From Streptomyces avermitilis MA-4680 = NBRC 14893 (GTDB taxonomy: Bacteria > Actinomycetota > Actinomycetes > Streptomycetales > Streptomycetaceae), in contig NC_003155.5 of NCBI RefSeq assembly GCF_000009765.2, forward strand, positions 558,001-622,000: a stretch of 64,000 nucleotides of DNA, written 5' to 3'. The notes under the pieces are model-generated. The model saw only the letters and a program-made list of their open reading frames with translations, had not been told where the DNA came from and searched no databases. The position numbers were made by a program, and so were the translations under genes. Below are positions 38,925 through 48,159 of the stretch, piece after piece (positions within the stretch are counted from its first letter, which is position 1; every line of letters begins with the position of its first letter).

Positions 38925-39150
38925 CCACCAAGATCGCCACGCATAAGACCACCCGCCGGCCCGCCCTCGCCGTGTTCAACGACCGTCTGCACCTGGTCCA
39001 CCGCGGGCAGGCCAACGACAGCCTGTGGGAGTCGGTCTACGACGGCAGCAGCTGGACCACCGACACTCCCATCCCCGGCCGGCACAGCTGGCGCGGACCC
39101 GCCCTCGCCACCTACCGAGGCGCCCTCCACTGTCTCGCCACCGGATAACA
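38925..39150 (+). pseudogene. Beta-propeller (lectin-like repeat) fragment
   Basis: RPALAVFNDRLHLVHRGQAN, then SLWESVYDGSSWTTDTPIPG and GPALATYRGALHCLATG match one and a half blades of the actinobacterial propeller repeat (PALAVFN..L.CVHRG....LWW..YDG..WS.D..IP). It ends in a stop at about 39147 and has no start or export signal. Confidence 0.45.
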
Positions 39151-39337
39151 CCACCGCCCCGGCGGCCCGCCACCCAGGTGGCCCGCCCCGCCGGACGAGC
39201 GAGCAGCGGGGGCCTCCACCAGGACAAGACCTGCGGACGAGCTGGCACGGGTCAGGAGCTGTGTCATATCTGGTTGAGGCACAGCCAGCCGAACTCGGTG
39301 GTTCAGCGGGGGCGGGACTGATGAGCTTGATCAGGCG

Positions 39338-39775
39338 TCATCCGTAACTCAAGATGTCTGCGTTCAACTCGGCAGCGCCTACACCGACAGCACAGGAGAC
39401 AATGACCGACCCGACGGTCCCCGCTGGACCGAAGAGAGTGGTTGCGGCCATAGTGACGCCGGTTTCAGATGCTGCGCCGATACCTGCCAGGCAGCCAGCG
39501 AAATCCCCGACAATACGGCTGCCTATGTCAAGAAAATCCGAGAAGCTGAACAGTCCGCTCGGGTCGATGCGGTTGACTGGGCCGTCTTCGGCGTAGAGGT
39601 GGGGGTTCCCCTCTTGTCCGGAGGGGTCGGGGCTGTTGAAGCGGCCGACGTTGGGGTCGTGGTAGCGGGCGCCGGGGTGGTAGAGGCTCGTGGGATCCTG
39701 GTAATTGCCGGTGAAGCGGTAGGGCTGGCAGCACCCCGGGATGTAGCCGAGGTCCAGGTCGCCCGAGGCCCACGA
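39338..39775 (-). pseudogene. Displaced RHS C-terminal tip
   Basis: The frame reads VSWASGDLDLGYIPGCCQPY, YRFTGNYQDPTSLYHPGARY, VGRFNSPDPSGQEGNPHLYA and VNRIDPSG, then a 75-residue tip (LFSFSDFLDIGSRIVGDFAG to ELNADILSYG). The first part copies the end of the RHS core at 40312. The tip is a homologous but diverged version of that protein's tip. No start codon lies in frame. Displaced core-plus-tip cassettes downstream of an RHS gene are typical of polymorphic toxin loci. Confidence 0.75.
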
Positions 39776-40013
39776 GACAGTGCACCCAGTCGGCGAACCA
39801 TGGCCGACGCCTCGCCGTAGCGGTCGACGTGGTCGAACACCGACTGGCGGTCGTGGGCGGCAGACGAGCCACTTGCTTCTGCCCTCAATTCCTTGCAGGA
39901 CAACCCTATTCGACCCCTGTCTCGCATTTCGGATTCCCTCAGGCGAACCGGTCTCCGGCCATCCGCATCGTCGGGATCAGTACGGCGCGCGAAATCGGAT
40001 CCGAATCACCGCG

Positions 40014-40199
40014 TTAGGAGCGATTCTTCCGACGAGCCAAGAAGGCGAAGCCCGCCAAAACAACTCCGCTGACTGCGGCGATCACTCCCAGTACGAGCGG
40101 AACAGCATCGTCAGTAGCCGTTCCTGCGACGCACGCGCATATTCCTCCTACGATCAAGACCGCAGAGAAGATTCGCACTCCTCTGATTGCGTCATCCAT
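40014..40199 (-). CDS. Small two-helix membrane protein, candidate RHS immunity protein
   Basis: 61 aa from ATG 40199 (GGAAGG upstream). Two hydrophobic helices (about residues 10-28 and 33-54) flank a short acidic loop (TATDDAVP), and the tail is basic (ARRKNRS). It lies 112 bp downstream of the RHS gene in the same orientation and immediately ahead of the displaced tip. This is the position of immunity genes in RHS loci, and the RHS tip is itself hydrophobic. Function is inferred from position only; the sequence matches no family I know. Confidence 0.6.
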   Translation of the reverse strand: MDDAIRGVRIFSAVLIVGGICACVAGTATDDAVPLVLGVIAAVSGVVLAGFAFLARRKNRS

Positions 40200-40311
40200 C
40201 GATGCACCCTTCCGCCGCACTCGTAGGAGAACCGTTGGGCCGAGAATGAGTTCCCGACCCAACAGCCATCTAGAGAGGCCGTAGCCTCCTGTTCAATCTA
40301 TTCTTCACGTA

Positions 40312-43045
40312 TTACCCGTAGGTGAGAATCTCCGCTCCATAGAAGCCTGCGGCACCTCCAAGCGCGCAGCTGCCGACTACGGCGAGACCAACGCCTACAG
40401 CACTGCCAACTCCGGCGCCCACCACGCCGCCGACGGCGGCGGCGTATGCGATGGATCCGGTCTCTGCTGCAGCTGTAACTCCCGCGAGGCAGCCAGTAAC
40501 GACTCCGAAAATGTCGCTGCCCGTGTCGAGTGCGTCGGAGAAGCTGAACAGCCCGTTGGGGTCGATGCGGTTGACGGGGTCGCCTTCGGCGTAGAGGTAG
40601 GGGTTCTCCTCCTGTCCGGAGGGGTCGGGGCTGTTGAAGCGGCCGATGTTGGGGTCGTAGTAGCGGGCGCCGTAGTGGTAGAGGCCCGTGACGTCTTGGT
40701 AGCCGCCGGCGAAGCGGTAGGGCTGGGGGTTCTTCTCGCTGGTGGAGGCCCTGGTGACGCCGCGGGGGCTGTAGGCGTAGGTGTTGACCTTGGCGCCTGT
40801 CTCGTCGGTGAGGGCGATGACGGAGCCGAGTGCGTCGGTGAGGTAGCAGTACGCCTTGCCCCCGGTCGTCATGGAGTTCAGGGTGCCCCCGGGTTCGCGG
40901 TTGAATCCCGTGTCCACACCGGCAGTTGAGGTGCCGGCCAGGCCGATCGGCCCGTTGTGGAAGTAGGTGTCTCCGAGGCGGATGCGTTCGCTCTGGTCGG
41001 TGGAACCGTACTGCCCGGTGTATGTCTTTCCGCCCACGGTCAGCGACGTCAGCTGGGAGTGGTCGGTCCACTTCTCGGCCGTGCGGGTGCCCTCCGGAGT
41101 CGACGCGCCGGCGGTCTCGTTGCCGATCTTGTCGTAGGACCAGTTCGTCGTGGAGCCGTTCTTCGCGGTCAGCTGCTGGGCGTCGTTGACGGTGTAGGTG
41201 GTGGCGCCGGGGCAGCCGGCCGCAGTGCCCTGGCTGGTGAGGTTGCCGGCGAGGTCGTAGCAGTAGAGCCAGGAGGAGTTGAGGGTGGTGCCCTTCTTCT
41301 CCTCGGCGTACGAGAAGCGGCCCGCGCCGTCGTAGGTGTAGGTCGTCTTCAGGCCGGTGACGTTGTCGGTGGACGAGCGGATCTTGCTGCCTTCCGTCGT
41401 CCCGCTGGTGCCGTATCCGTAGGAGTAGGCCAGGTCGACCGGGGTGCCCTTGGGGGAGGTGGTCTTGATGGTCTTGGGGCGGCTGGAGTTGTCGGGATCG
41501 ACCTTCTGCACCGTGCCACCCGGATAGGTGGTCGTGGTACGGACGTCGTTGTTGTTGTACTTGTACGTCGTCACCCGGCCCGCGGGGTCCTTCAGCTCGG
41601 CGAGCTTGTTGACCTCGTTCCAGGTGTAGTCGACCGTGCCGGCCGGGTCCTGGTAGTAGTCGACGTTCCCGGACGGGGTGTACGCGAGCAGGGTCTGCGA
41701 GCCGTCCTGCAGGGTGCGGATCGTCTCGCGTTGCAGCGGGTCGAAGTCGTACTTGATGGTGCCGGTGCTGTCGGTGCGCTGGGTGAGGTTGCCGTCGCCG
41801 TCGTACCAGTACTCGACACGTGCCTTGTTGGTCGTGTCGACGATGCGGGTGCGATCGCGGTTGTCGTAGGTATAGGTGACGGTCACACCGCGGGCGTCGG
41901 TGACGGTCTTGGTGCGGCCCAGCGCGTCGTAGGTGTAGGTGATCTTGGCCAGCGGGGCGGGCGGAGTGACGGTGTCCAGGTTGCCCGCGCTGTCGTAGTG
42001 GAAAGTGGTGGTGACCGTCTTCGCCGCGGTCATCTTCGTCTTCTCGGTGCAGCGCTGGCCTGCGAAGCCGCCGCACGTCGGGGAGGCGGGGTTGTAGGTG
42101 TAGGAGACGTTGCCGCCGCCGGTACCGGTCTGTGCCACCGACATCGTGTTGCCGACCGCGTCGTAGGTGAAGTCCGTCTTTTCACCGTCGGGGTTGGTGG
42201 AGTCCTTGGGGACGTCTGCGCCGGCGATGGTCTGCCAGTGGTTGACCGTCTTGCCGCCCGTTGGCTGAGTGATGGTCTCGAGGTTGTTACGGGTGTTGAA
42301 GCCGTAGTCGGTGACGTTGCCCGGTGTGGTGCCCGAGCCCATCGCATCCGTGCTGGTGTCGATGCTGTGGTTCGCGTCGAACTTGGTCGAGCGCTTGTGG
42401 CCCATCGCGTCGGTGACGTCGGAGACCTGACCGTCGCTGTCGTGCTGGTACTTCGTCGCGTGCGTCTCCGGGTCGGTGGCCGTGGTCGTACCGGCCGCGG
42501 TCACAGAGTCGCTGGTGTAGGCGTAGGTCCAGGTCGGGCCGGTGTGGCCGTCGCTGTTGAAGCCGGTGCCGCGCAGCATGGAGGTGACGCGGTTGGCGTC
42601 GTCGTAGGTGAAGACCGTGACACGGCCCTCGGCGGTGGTGATCTTGTCGACGCGGCCCCAGGCGTCGTAGCGGAAGACGGTCGTCTTGCCCTCGGTGTCG
42701 GTGGTGGAGGCCAGGTTGCCGTTCGCGTCAGGTGGAAGACGGCGGTGCGGCCGGTGTTGTCCTTGGCCTGCCACTGCGAGGCGTCCGTCTTGGCCAGGTC
42801 CACCCAGCGGCCCGAACGGGTCTCGGTGAGCTTGAAGCCCTTGTTCTCGCCGCTCTCGTCGTGCTGAGTGACGGTGACCGAGCCCTTGTTGCGATCGGTG
42901 ACCTTCGTCAGCGTCCCGTTGGCGTCGTAGGTGTCCTTGGAGTGGGACTTCCAGTTCGTCAGCGTGTAGGTGCCGTCACTGTTCTTCTTCAGCTCCTGCG
43001 AATACCACTTCGGGGTGGTGAACGTACCGTCACTCCAGGTCGGGA
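40312..43045 (-). pseudogene. RHS/YD-repeat protein with a glycine-rich C-terminal tip, 5'-truncated and frameshifted
   Basis: The main frame (40312-42774) carries about twelve YD repeats of the type YTYDALGRTKTVTDARG, then the RHS core end (YHYGARYYDPNIGRFNSPDP, then LYAEGDPVNRIDPNG). A tip of about 80 residues follows, rich in Gly, Ala and Val (AAVGGVVGAGVGSAVGVGLA). Upstream repeats (SDGTYTLTNWKSHSKDTYDA and others) continue in another frame to 43045; one lost base near 42733 separates them. At 43045 the gene is cut by a Tn3 transposase end, so the signal and N-terminal regions are gone. RHS proteins form a shell that delivers a C-terminal toxin. Confidence 0.85.
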
Positions 43046-43470
43046 AGCTGGAAGGAGTACCGGCCGAGCACGTTGATGTGGTGGCGCATGAACGGGGAGA
43101 GCCGGGCGACGTCCTCGTCGCGCACCTCGAAGCCGTCGGCGCGGAGCTGGGTGAGGGCGGCGTCCATGTAGCGGGTGTTGAACAGCACGAGCGCGTTGAG
43201 GACCAGGCCGAGCGCCCCGATCTGGTCCTCCATGCCGTCCTGGTAGCGCTGGTAGAGCTGCCCCGCCCGCCGGGCGAGCGCGTGGTGGCCTTCCTGGAGG
43301 TTGGCCTGCACCTTGATCTGCCGCCGGTAGCCGGGCTCGTCGGCACGGTCAGGCGCAGGATGTGCAGAGTCTTCGCGATCCGCCGTAGTACGTGATCGCG
43401 TCGCCGAGCGGGGTGGGCCGGCCATCGCGGGAGAGCATCCGGATGACGTCGTAGGCGCGGACGGCTCCGA
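43030..43470 (-). pseudogene. Tn3-family transposase (TnpA), C-terminal fragment
   Basis: In up to three frames it reads AVRAYDVIRMLSRDGRPTPL, DEPGYRRQIKVQANLQEGHH, YQRYQDGMEDQIGALGLVLN and SPFMRHHINVLGRYSFQLPD, the conserved end of Tn3 TnpA. Frame changes occur near 43365 and 43390. The last codons abut RHS sequence, so the transposon end or a deletion destroyed the RHS 5' region. Confidence 0.8.
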
Positions 43471-43511
43471 GGCTTCCAGGCTCTCGTCGGCGCCCCGGGC
43501 TAGGAGGAGCC

Positions 43512-43544
43512 ATGACCGGCGAGGTCGGCGCCATCATCGAGTAG
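43512..43544 (+). other. Very short ORF with a strong ribosome binding site
   Basis: AGGAGGAGCC-ATG is followed by 10 codons (MTGEVGAIIE) and TAG. The reading frame then continues for about 25 codons as TEPAVLTAAAVTLVEGPAF. It looks like the start of a lost gene with a premature stop. No function is assigned. Confidence 0.25.
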
Positions 43545-43694
43545 ACGGAACCGGCCGTACTCACGGCGGCCGCCGTCACACTGGTCGAGGGGCCGGCGTT
43601 CTGCGTATCGGGCACCTCTTGACCGCGTAGGTTCGCCGGGTTGGTGGTCGTGGCGGTTGGATGTGCACTGACGTCCGTCCCGACCGCTGGGGGT

Positions 43695-43934
43695 GTGGTG
43701 GCCGAGCCTGTCTGCGTGCGCAGGTTGACCGATCAGGAGGGTCAGAAGCTGCAGCAGATCGTGCGCCGGGGCAGCGCCAGTTCGGTGCGGTTCCGGCGGG
43801 CGATGATGCTGCTGGCCTCGGCCGGCGGGAACCGGGTGCCGGTGATCGCCCAGCTGGTGTAGGCCGACGAGGACACCGTCAGGGATGTGATCCACGCGTT
43901 CAATGAGAAGGGCCTGGCCTGCCTTGGACCCTAA
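43695..43934 (+). pseudogene. IS630-family transposase, N-terminal fragment with internal stop
   Basis: Reads VCVRRLTDQEGQKLQQIVRR, then VRFRRAMMLLASAGGNRVPV, IAQLV, TAG (43860-43862), then ADEDTVRDVIHAFNEKGLAC. The stop replaces the usual Gln codon. Sequence ends after GLACLGP; the catalytic domain is missing. Confidence 0.75.
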
Positions 43935-44399
43935 TTCGTTGATAGCAGCACCGGCGCGTGACTAGGAGCGTTGCCGGACTGTTCGAGTACGGGACTGTGA
44001 CGCCTTCCTGGACCCCGGCCGATGAGGCCTCCACTGAGAGGGGCGGCAGTCCCATGACTCGGGTGTTGGCAGCCGTGTGGGCGTCGGGCGGACAAGCTAT
44101 ACAAGCCCCGGCCCGCGAGGCCTCCTAGGTAGAGCGGTGACGCCTGACGTCGTCACGGTCGCCACCACAGGAGTGAACCTCCGCTCTTTGGAGTTGGAGG
44201 TGCGAGCCCGTTTCACGGCGACCTCTTGCCAGCCCTGAACCACCGAGTTCTGGGCAAGACCGAGGCCCGTGAGGCGCGCTGGTGCCGCGAACGGCTTGTG
44301 AGATGTCGGACGGAAGAGTCCTGGAATTAGGGAGCCGCGCGGCCCGCATTCGCTCGTGCCTAGCGCATATGTCAGCGCCAAGGGGAGGAAACACCGTGA
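43935..44399. other. Gene-poor region after the IS630 fragment
   Basis: No gene supported. The stretch appears to be debris of mobile elements between the IS630 N-terminus and a possible transposase C-terminus. Confidence 0.35.
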
Positions 44400-44545
44400 T
44401 CAGACCCGGGCCCTCCACGCCTGTCTCCGCTGGCGCAACGCCAACGCCCGCCACCCCGACGTCTGCCGCCCAGCGTCGAGAGTGCGCCCGCAGCCGCAGT
44501 GAGAAGGGCATCCGATGGGGCGGACGAGCGAGGACGGCGGCTTGA
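44400..44545 (+). pseudogene. Possible transposase C-terminal remnant
   Basis: ALHACLRWRNANARHPDV, then (after a frame change) AAQRRECARSRSEKGIRWGG resembles the Arg-rich end seen in some Streptomyces transposases. The family was not determined, and the call rests on recalled pattern only. Confidence 0.28.
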
Positions 44546-44559
44546 TCATTCGCTGACGT

Positions 44560-44783
44560 TCAACGTCGCGCAGTCCCCGACTCCAGTTCGGACAGCACCG
44601 CCCGGAGCCGCTCCAGGGCCGCGGTCGTGTCCGGCTCTCCGCGATTTCAAGGTCAAGATGGCAGCGACCCATGCCGCTGCCCGCGCCGGTGACCTCAGCG
44701 CCGAGCTCGAACGCCGTCTCCAGAGCCTCCTCGACGTCGTCACGATCGATCGGCAGCCCCACGAAGACGATCTCGACTAACAC
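44560..44783 (-). pseudogene. Small hypothetical protein gene with one frameshift
   Basis: GTG 44783 follows AGGGAGGA. The product MLVEIVFVGLPIDRDDVEEA, then GSGMGRCHLDLEIAE continues in a shifted frame as EPDTTAALERLRAVLSELES and stops at 44560. The shift is one missing G after GCGGAG. Together it would be a roughly 73-residue alpha/beta protein with an ACT-like or ferredoxin-like pattern. I recognise no family. It is either a pseudogene or a base-call error. Confidence 0.5.
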
Positions 44784-44828
44784 TCCGGTCCTCCCTCTAA
44801 ACCCGGCGAACCACAGCGGTCAGAGCAC

Positions 44829-45446
44829 CTAGCTGCTCGCCGGTCGACCGTTCGCCGGCGTCTCGGTTCGCCAGCCGAGGAGGATCGTGTGAAGCGCCTG
44901 TTCGGCGAGGTAGCGGGCGCGATCGTTGCCGACGCTGCCGAGGTAACTGAGCGACGCGATGCCGTACAGCGTGCCCCAGAGGATCTCACAAGCCTGGTCG
45001 AAATCGGCCAGGACCACGTCGTGCGCAGCCGACCAGGAGGTGAGCAGCTCCTTGAGGACGTCGATGACCGGTTCCGCGACGCGCCGACGTTCGTCCGCGT
45101 CGACCATCGGGTCGTTCATGACCTGGAAGAGGTGGGGGTGCTCGCCGGCGAACCGGACGTACTGCGACGCAATGCGCGTCATACGCCGGTCCGTATCGGG
45201 CTCCTGCGCGGCTTGGCTGAACTCGCTCAGCATCAGGCGGTGACCGTGCGCGACCAGCTCCAGTACGAGCGCGTCCTTGTTGGCGAAGTGCTGGTAGACG
45301 ACGGGCGCGGAATATTCGACGTCGGTGGCGATGCGCCGGATCGTCAGGGCCGCGATGCCCTCGGTCTCGAGGACGTGCAGCGCGGCCTCGATGATCCGCT
45401 CCCGGGTGTTCGCCCGTTCGCGGGCCCGTCTCGTGCTGGTCGGCAT
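44829..45446 (-). CDS. TetR/AcrR-family transcriptional regulator
   Basis: 205 aa. The HTH (about residues 14-60) reads RERIIEAALHVLETEGIAAL, then RRIATDVEYSAPVVYQHFAN. The C-terminal domain is of the TetR_C_13/WHG type (FAGEHPHLFQVMND, then LGSVGNDRARYLAEQALHTI). It is divergent from the Dabb-epimerase pair, and two matching dyads lie in the shared intergenic region, so it most likely represses that operon and itself. Confidence 0.93.
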   Translation of the reverse strand: MPTSTRRARERANTRERIIEAALHVLETEGIAALTIRRIATDVEYSAPVVYQHFANKDALVLELVAHGHRLMLSEFSQAAQEPDTDRRMTRIASQYVRFAGEHPHLFQVMNDPMVDADERRRVAEPVIDVLKELLTSWSAAHDVVLADFDQACEILWGTLYGIASLSYLGSVGNDRARYLAEQALHTILLGWRTETPANGRPASS

Positions 45447-45493
45447 GGTCCGTCACTTCGCTTCGATGGTGTTCTCGAACACTAGTCACCGCC

Positions 45494-45522
45494 TTGACCG
45501 CGTCGGCGACGCGCGTCATAGT
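45494..45522 (+). promoter_or_regulatory. Promoter of the Dabb-epimerase operon
   Basis: TTGACC (45494-45499), a 17-bp spacer and CATAGT (45517-45522) give a plausible sigma-70-type promoter. The -10 abuts the first operator repeat. Confidence 0.5.
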
Positions 45523-45553
45523 TAACGCCGTTAGGAAATCTAACGACGTTAGG
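45521..45553. promoter_or_regulatory. Tandem TetR operator half-palindromes
   Basis: Two copies of TAACG-N-CGTTAG occur as GTTAACGCCGTTAGG (45521-45535) and TCTAACGACGTTAGG (45539-45553), spaced 18 bp start to start. They lie directly downstream of the -10, between divergent tetR and Dabb genes, where a bound TetR would block transcription. Confidence 0.7.
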
Positions 45554-45568
45554 AACGAGTAGTAAGTC

Positions 45569-45973
45569 ATGATTTACCACATCAACAGAGTCACGATGAA
45601 GGCCACTGCGACGCCTGAGCAGATCGAAGGGGTGCTGGAGAGCTGGCGCAATCAGGGCCGGTCGAACCCCGCCATCAAGTCCTTCGTGGTCGGCCGCAAC
45701 CACGGCGGCGACTACACGTACGGCGCGGTGTTCGTCGTCGAACATCTCGACGGGCTCTTCGCCTACCTGACGCACCCGACCACCTACCAGACCGACCACC
45801 TCGGGCTGCACCTGGTCGAACGGCTGGAGATCTTCGACGTCAGTGACGACGACGACCCTGACCTGAACGCCAAGATCCAGGAACTGCACCGGCGCCGCAA
45901 CGAGCTCAACCCGCAGATCGCCGGCATGCTCGCGGACGTGCCCACCTACACCGGCTCCGGCGTGGACGACTGA
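45569..45973 (+). CDS. Dabb (stress-responsive A/B barrel) domain protein
   Basis: 134 aa. The Dabb pattern is clear: MIYHINRVTMKATATPEQIE, AIKSFVVGRNHGGDYTYGAV, FVVEHLDGLFAYLTHPTTYQTDH split by short loops. The fold is a dimeric ferredoxin-like barrel found in small stress or polyketide-processing enzymes. The ATG has only a weak ribosome binding site. The epimerase gene follows after 28 bp, so both are likely co-transcribed under TetR control. Confidence 0.88.
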   Translation: MIYHINRVTMKATATPEQIEGVLESWRNQGRSNPAIKSFVVGRNHGGDYTYGAVFVVEHLDGLFAYLTHPTTYQTDHLGLHLVERLEIFDVSDDDDPDLNAKIQELHRRRNELNPQIAGMLADVPTYTGSGVDD

Positions 45974-46001
45974 CCGATCCCCCGGAGAAGGAGAAACCGT
46001 C

Positions 46002-46904
46002 ATGGCCAAGCACGTCATCATCGGTGCCGGTTCCATCGGTACCAACGTCGCTCGTCTGCTCGCCGAGGGCGGCGAGAGCGTCCGGATCGTCACCCGCAGC
46101 GGCTCCGGCCCCGAGCACCCGCTGGTCGACCGGGTCGCCGCGGACGCATCCGACCCCTCCCGCCTGACCGAGCTGTCCCGCGGCGCGGGAGTGATCTACC
46201 ACTGCGCCAATCCACCCTCATACACGGTGTGGGAGCGCCTGTTGCCGCCCCTGCAGACGGCGGCCATCACCGCCGCCAAGGCGAACGACGCCGTCCTCGC
46301 GCTGACCGGCAGCCTTTACGCCTACGGTCCGCAGCCCGGCGGCCGGATGAACGAACACACCCCCATGGCCGCCACCGGGCACAAGGGCCGCCTGCGCAGA
46401 CGCATGTGGGAACAGGCCCTCGCCGGGGGGATCCGCACCGTCGAGGTCCGCGGCTCCGACTACATCGGCAAGGACGCCAACGGCATCTACTCCCTGCTCA
46501 TCAAGTCGGCCCTGCAGAAGGGAAAAGCGGCCTGGATCACCGGCCACCTGGACATGCCGCACACCTTCACCTTCAACGGCGACATGGCACAGGCCCTCAT
46601 CACGCTGGCCTCGGAAGAACGCGCGTGGGGCCGACCCTGGCACGTGCCGTCCGCGCCGGCCGTCACCATTCGCGAGCTGGCGCGGCGCTACGCCGTCGCG
46701 GCAGGCCGGCCACCGATCAAACTAATCCAGATACCGCGCTCCGTGACGCGTACGGCCGGGCTGATCGTGCCGATCGCCCGCGAGATGGCCGAGATGGACT
46801 ACCAGTGGTATGCGCCGTTCCACATGGACGCGACGGAGACCACCGAGACCTTCGGCCTGACCGCCACCGACCTCGACACCGCCGTCCGCAACGAGGTCGG
46901 CTGA
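46002..46904 (+). CDS. NAD(P)-dependent epimerase/dehydratase family protein
   Basis: 300 aa behind GGAGAAGGAG. The N-terminal Rossmann motif is VIIGAGSIGTNVA. An atypical extended SDR, it has SLYAYG in place of the YxxxK block, and the catalytic Tyr is ambiguous. NPPSYTVWERL and SDYIGKDANGIYSLLI are typical of actinobacterial NAD-dependent epimerases paired with TetR. It is probably a reductase or isomerase of a small metabolite acting with the Dabb protein; the substrate is unknown. Confidence 0.9.
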   Translation: MAKHVIIGAGSIGTNVARLLAEGGESVRIVTRSGSGPEHPLVDRVAADASDPSRLTELSRGAGVIYHCANPPSYTVWERLLPPLQTAAITAAKANDAVLALTGSLYAYGPQPGGRMNEHTPMAATGHKGRLRRRMWEQALAGGIRTVEVRGSDYIGKDANGIYSLLIKSALQKGKAAWITGHLDMPHTFTFNGDMAQALITLASEERAWGRPWHVPSAPAVTIRELARRYAVAAGRPPIKLIQIPRSVTRTAGLIVPIAREMAEMDYQWYAPFHMDATETTETFGLTATDLDTAVRNEVG

Positions 46905-47004
46905 ACTCCCACCGCCCCACCGGCAGGCCGACGGCATGGCCGCCGACACCGTGCACGTTCGTGGTCACGGCACTAGCCAGCTACTGACTGGCGAGCGAGG
47001 GGTT

Positions 47005-47373
47005 TCAGGCGGTGGTGCGGTTGCCTTGGCGTGCGGCGAGCGCGGCGTCGGCGCTGGAGTAGGCGGGCAGGAAGGCGTCCATCCCGGTGACGCTGAGCAG
47101 GCGGCTCAGCCGGTCGGGGATGGCCGCCAGGGTCAGGGAGCCGTCGGCGTCCTTGGCGCAGCGCCAGATGCCGACGAGGGCGCCCAGTCCTGAGGAGTCG
47201 CAGAAGGTGACGCCTGAGAGGTCGGCGACCAGGTCAGGGTGGCCGTTCGCGATGAGTTCCAGGGCGCGGGCCCGTACGGCGGGTGCGGCGGCGATGTCGA
47301 ACTCGCCGGACAGGGCGATCACGGCCAGGGCAGCGTCGGTGTGCGGGACGTCGATGTGGAATGCGTCGGTCAT
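47005..47373 (-). CDS. STAS-domain anti-anti-sigma factor
   Basis: 122 aa from ATG 47373. The SpoIIAA-like pattern is VIALSGEFDIAAAPAVRARA, then DLVADLSGVTFCDSSGLGAL, with the phosphorylatable Ser in the CDSSGLG motif. It binds and sequesters an anti-sigma kinase when unphosphorylated. A phosphatase remnant lies directly upstream, its stop overlapping this ATG (ATGA), so the gene has lost its cognate partner. The intact SpoIIE-type protein at 29625 is a possible functional partner. Confidence 0.92.
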   Translation of the reverse strand: MTDAFHIDVPHTDAALAVIALSGEFDIAAAPAVRARALELIANGHPDLVADLSGVTFCDSSGLGALVGIWRCAKDADGSLTLAAIPDRLSRLLSVTGMDAFLPAYSSADAALAARQGNRTTA

Positions 47374-47500
47374 GGGCGTGGGTTCTCCTGCCCGACGGAG
47401 ACGTCGGCGGTCGGGGCGGCGGCGCTGTGGGCGGTGGTGGTGATGCCGACGGGAGCAGCATCGGGGGTGGGGACGGACAGGGCCAGCAGGGCCACGTCGT
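47371..47500 (-). pseudogene. SpoIIE/PP2C-type phosphatase C-terminal remnant
   Basis: The frame reads NDVALLALSVPTPDAAPVG and ends in a TGA overlapping the STAS start. DDVALL.L is the closing motif of PP2C-like SpoIIE domains. Everything upstream of about 47500 belongs to a gene on the other strand, so the remainder was deleted. Confidence 0.5.
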
Positions 47501-47504
47501 TTCG

Positions 47505-48020
47505 CCGAGGTGTTCGCGGTCAAGGAGAGCCGCGTACGCGTGGTGGGCGAGATCGCGGCCACGCCCACCGGCGAGGCTCTGGAACTCGTGTTGCACTTGG
47601 GTGAATCCCTGCGCGGCGTGCGGGTGGAGAGCAGCGATGCCACCGCGCGGCCGGACGGGCTGGATTTCCTGGCCGAGCTTCCGGCGCGCGGCGAATGGCA
47701 CACCACCGCCCTGGTCCGCCCCAGCGTCGAGGGCGAGGAGGCCGGCGGCCTCTTCCACCCGGGGGCGGAGCCCGGCGAGTCCGGGCCGGCGCGCCGCCTG
47801 TGTGCCTGGCGCGAGAGCGCCCCGCGCATCACCGACATCGAGGACCCGGAAGTGCACAGGACGCTGCGGCGGAGCCTGGAGGACCTGGGCGCCCCTGCGC
47901 ATCTTCGACCCGCGGCACCCCGAACACACGGCGGTCGCCGCCGGTGCCCCCTGGTTCATGGCCCTGTTCGGCCGCGACTCGCTGCTGTCCTCGTACATGG
48001 CACTGCCGCTGGACCCTGCA
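47505..48020 (+). pseudogene. Glycogen-debranching (amylo-alpha-1,6-glucosidase) family, internal fragment
   Basis: FAVKESRVRVVGEIAATPTG and PDGLDFLAELPARGEWHTT belong to the N-terminal debrancher domain (PF14742-like). After a frame change near 47890, LRIFDPRHPEHTAVAAGAPW and FMALFGRDSLLSSYMALPLD continue into the catalytic domain. Both the start and the main catalytic part are missing. It is joined head to head with the phosphatase remnant. Confidence 0.75.
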
Positions 48021-48159
48021 CACCACGGTGAACGCAGGCGTCAAGCTGTGGATGCTCGTGGTCACCGCCGTCCGTGCGCGGGCGCGGGCCGGGTCGGCGT
48101 GGCAGGCTTGCAGGGGGGCGCGCCGTTCGTCGCAACACAGCAGCGAAGGGGTACGCCGC

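Noticed and set aside
40957-42867. Plus-strand open frame opposite the RHS gene
   Set aside because: Shadow of the YD repeats; Val/Gly-rich without a fold pattern.
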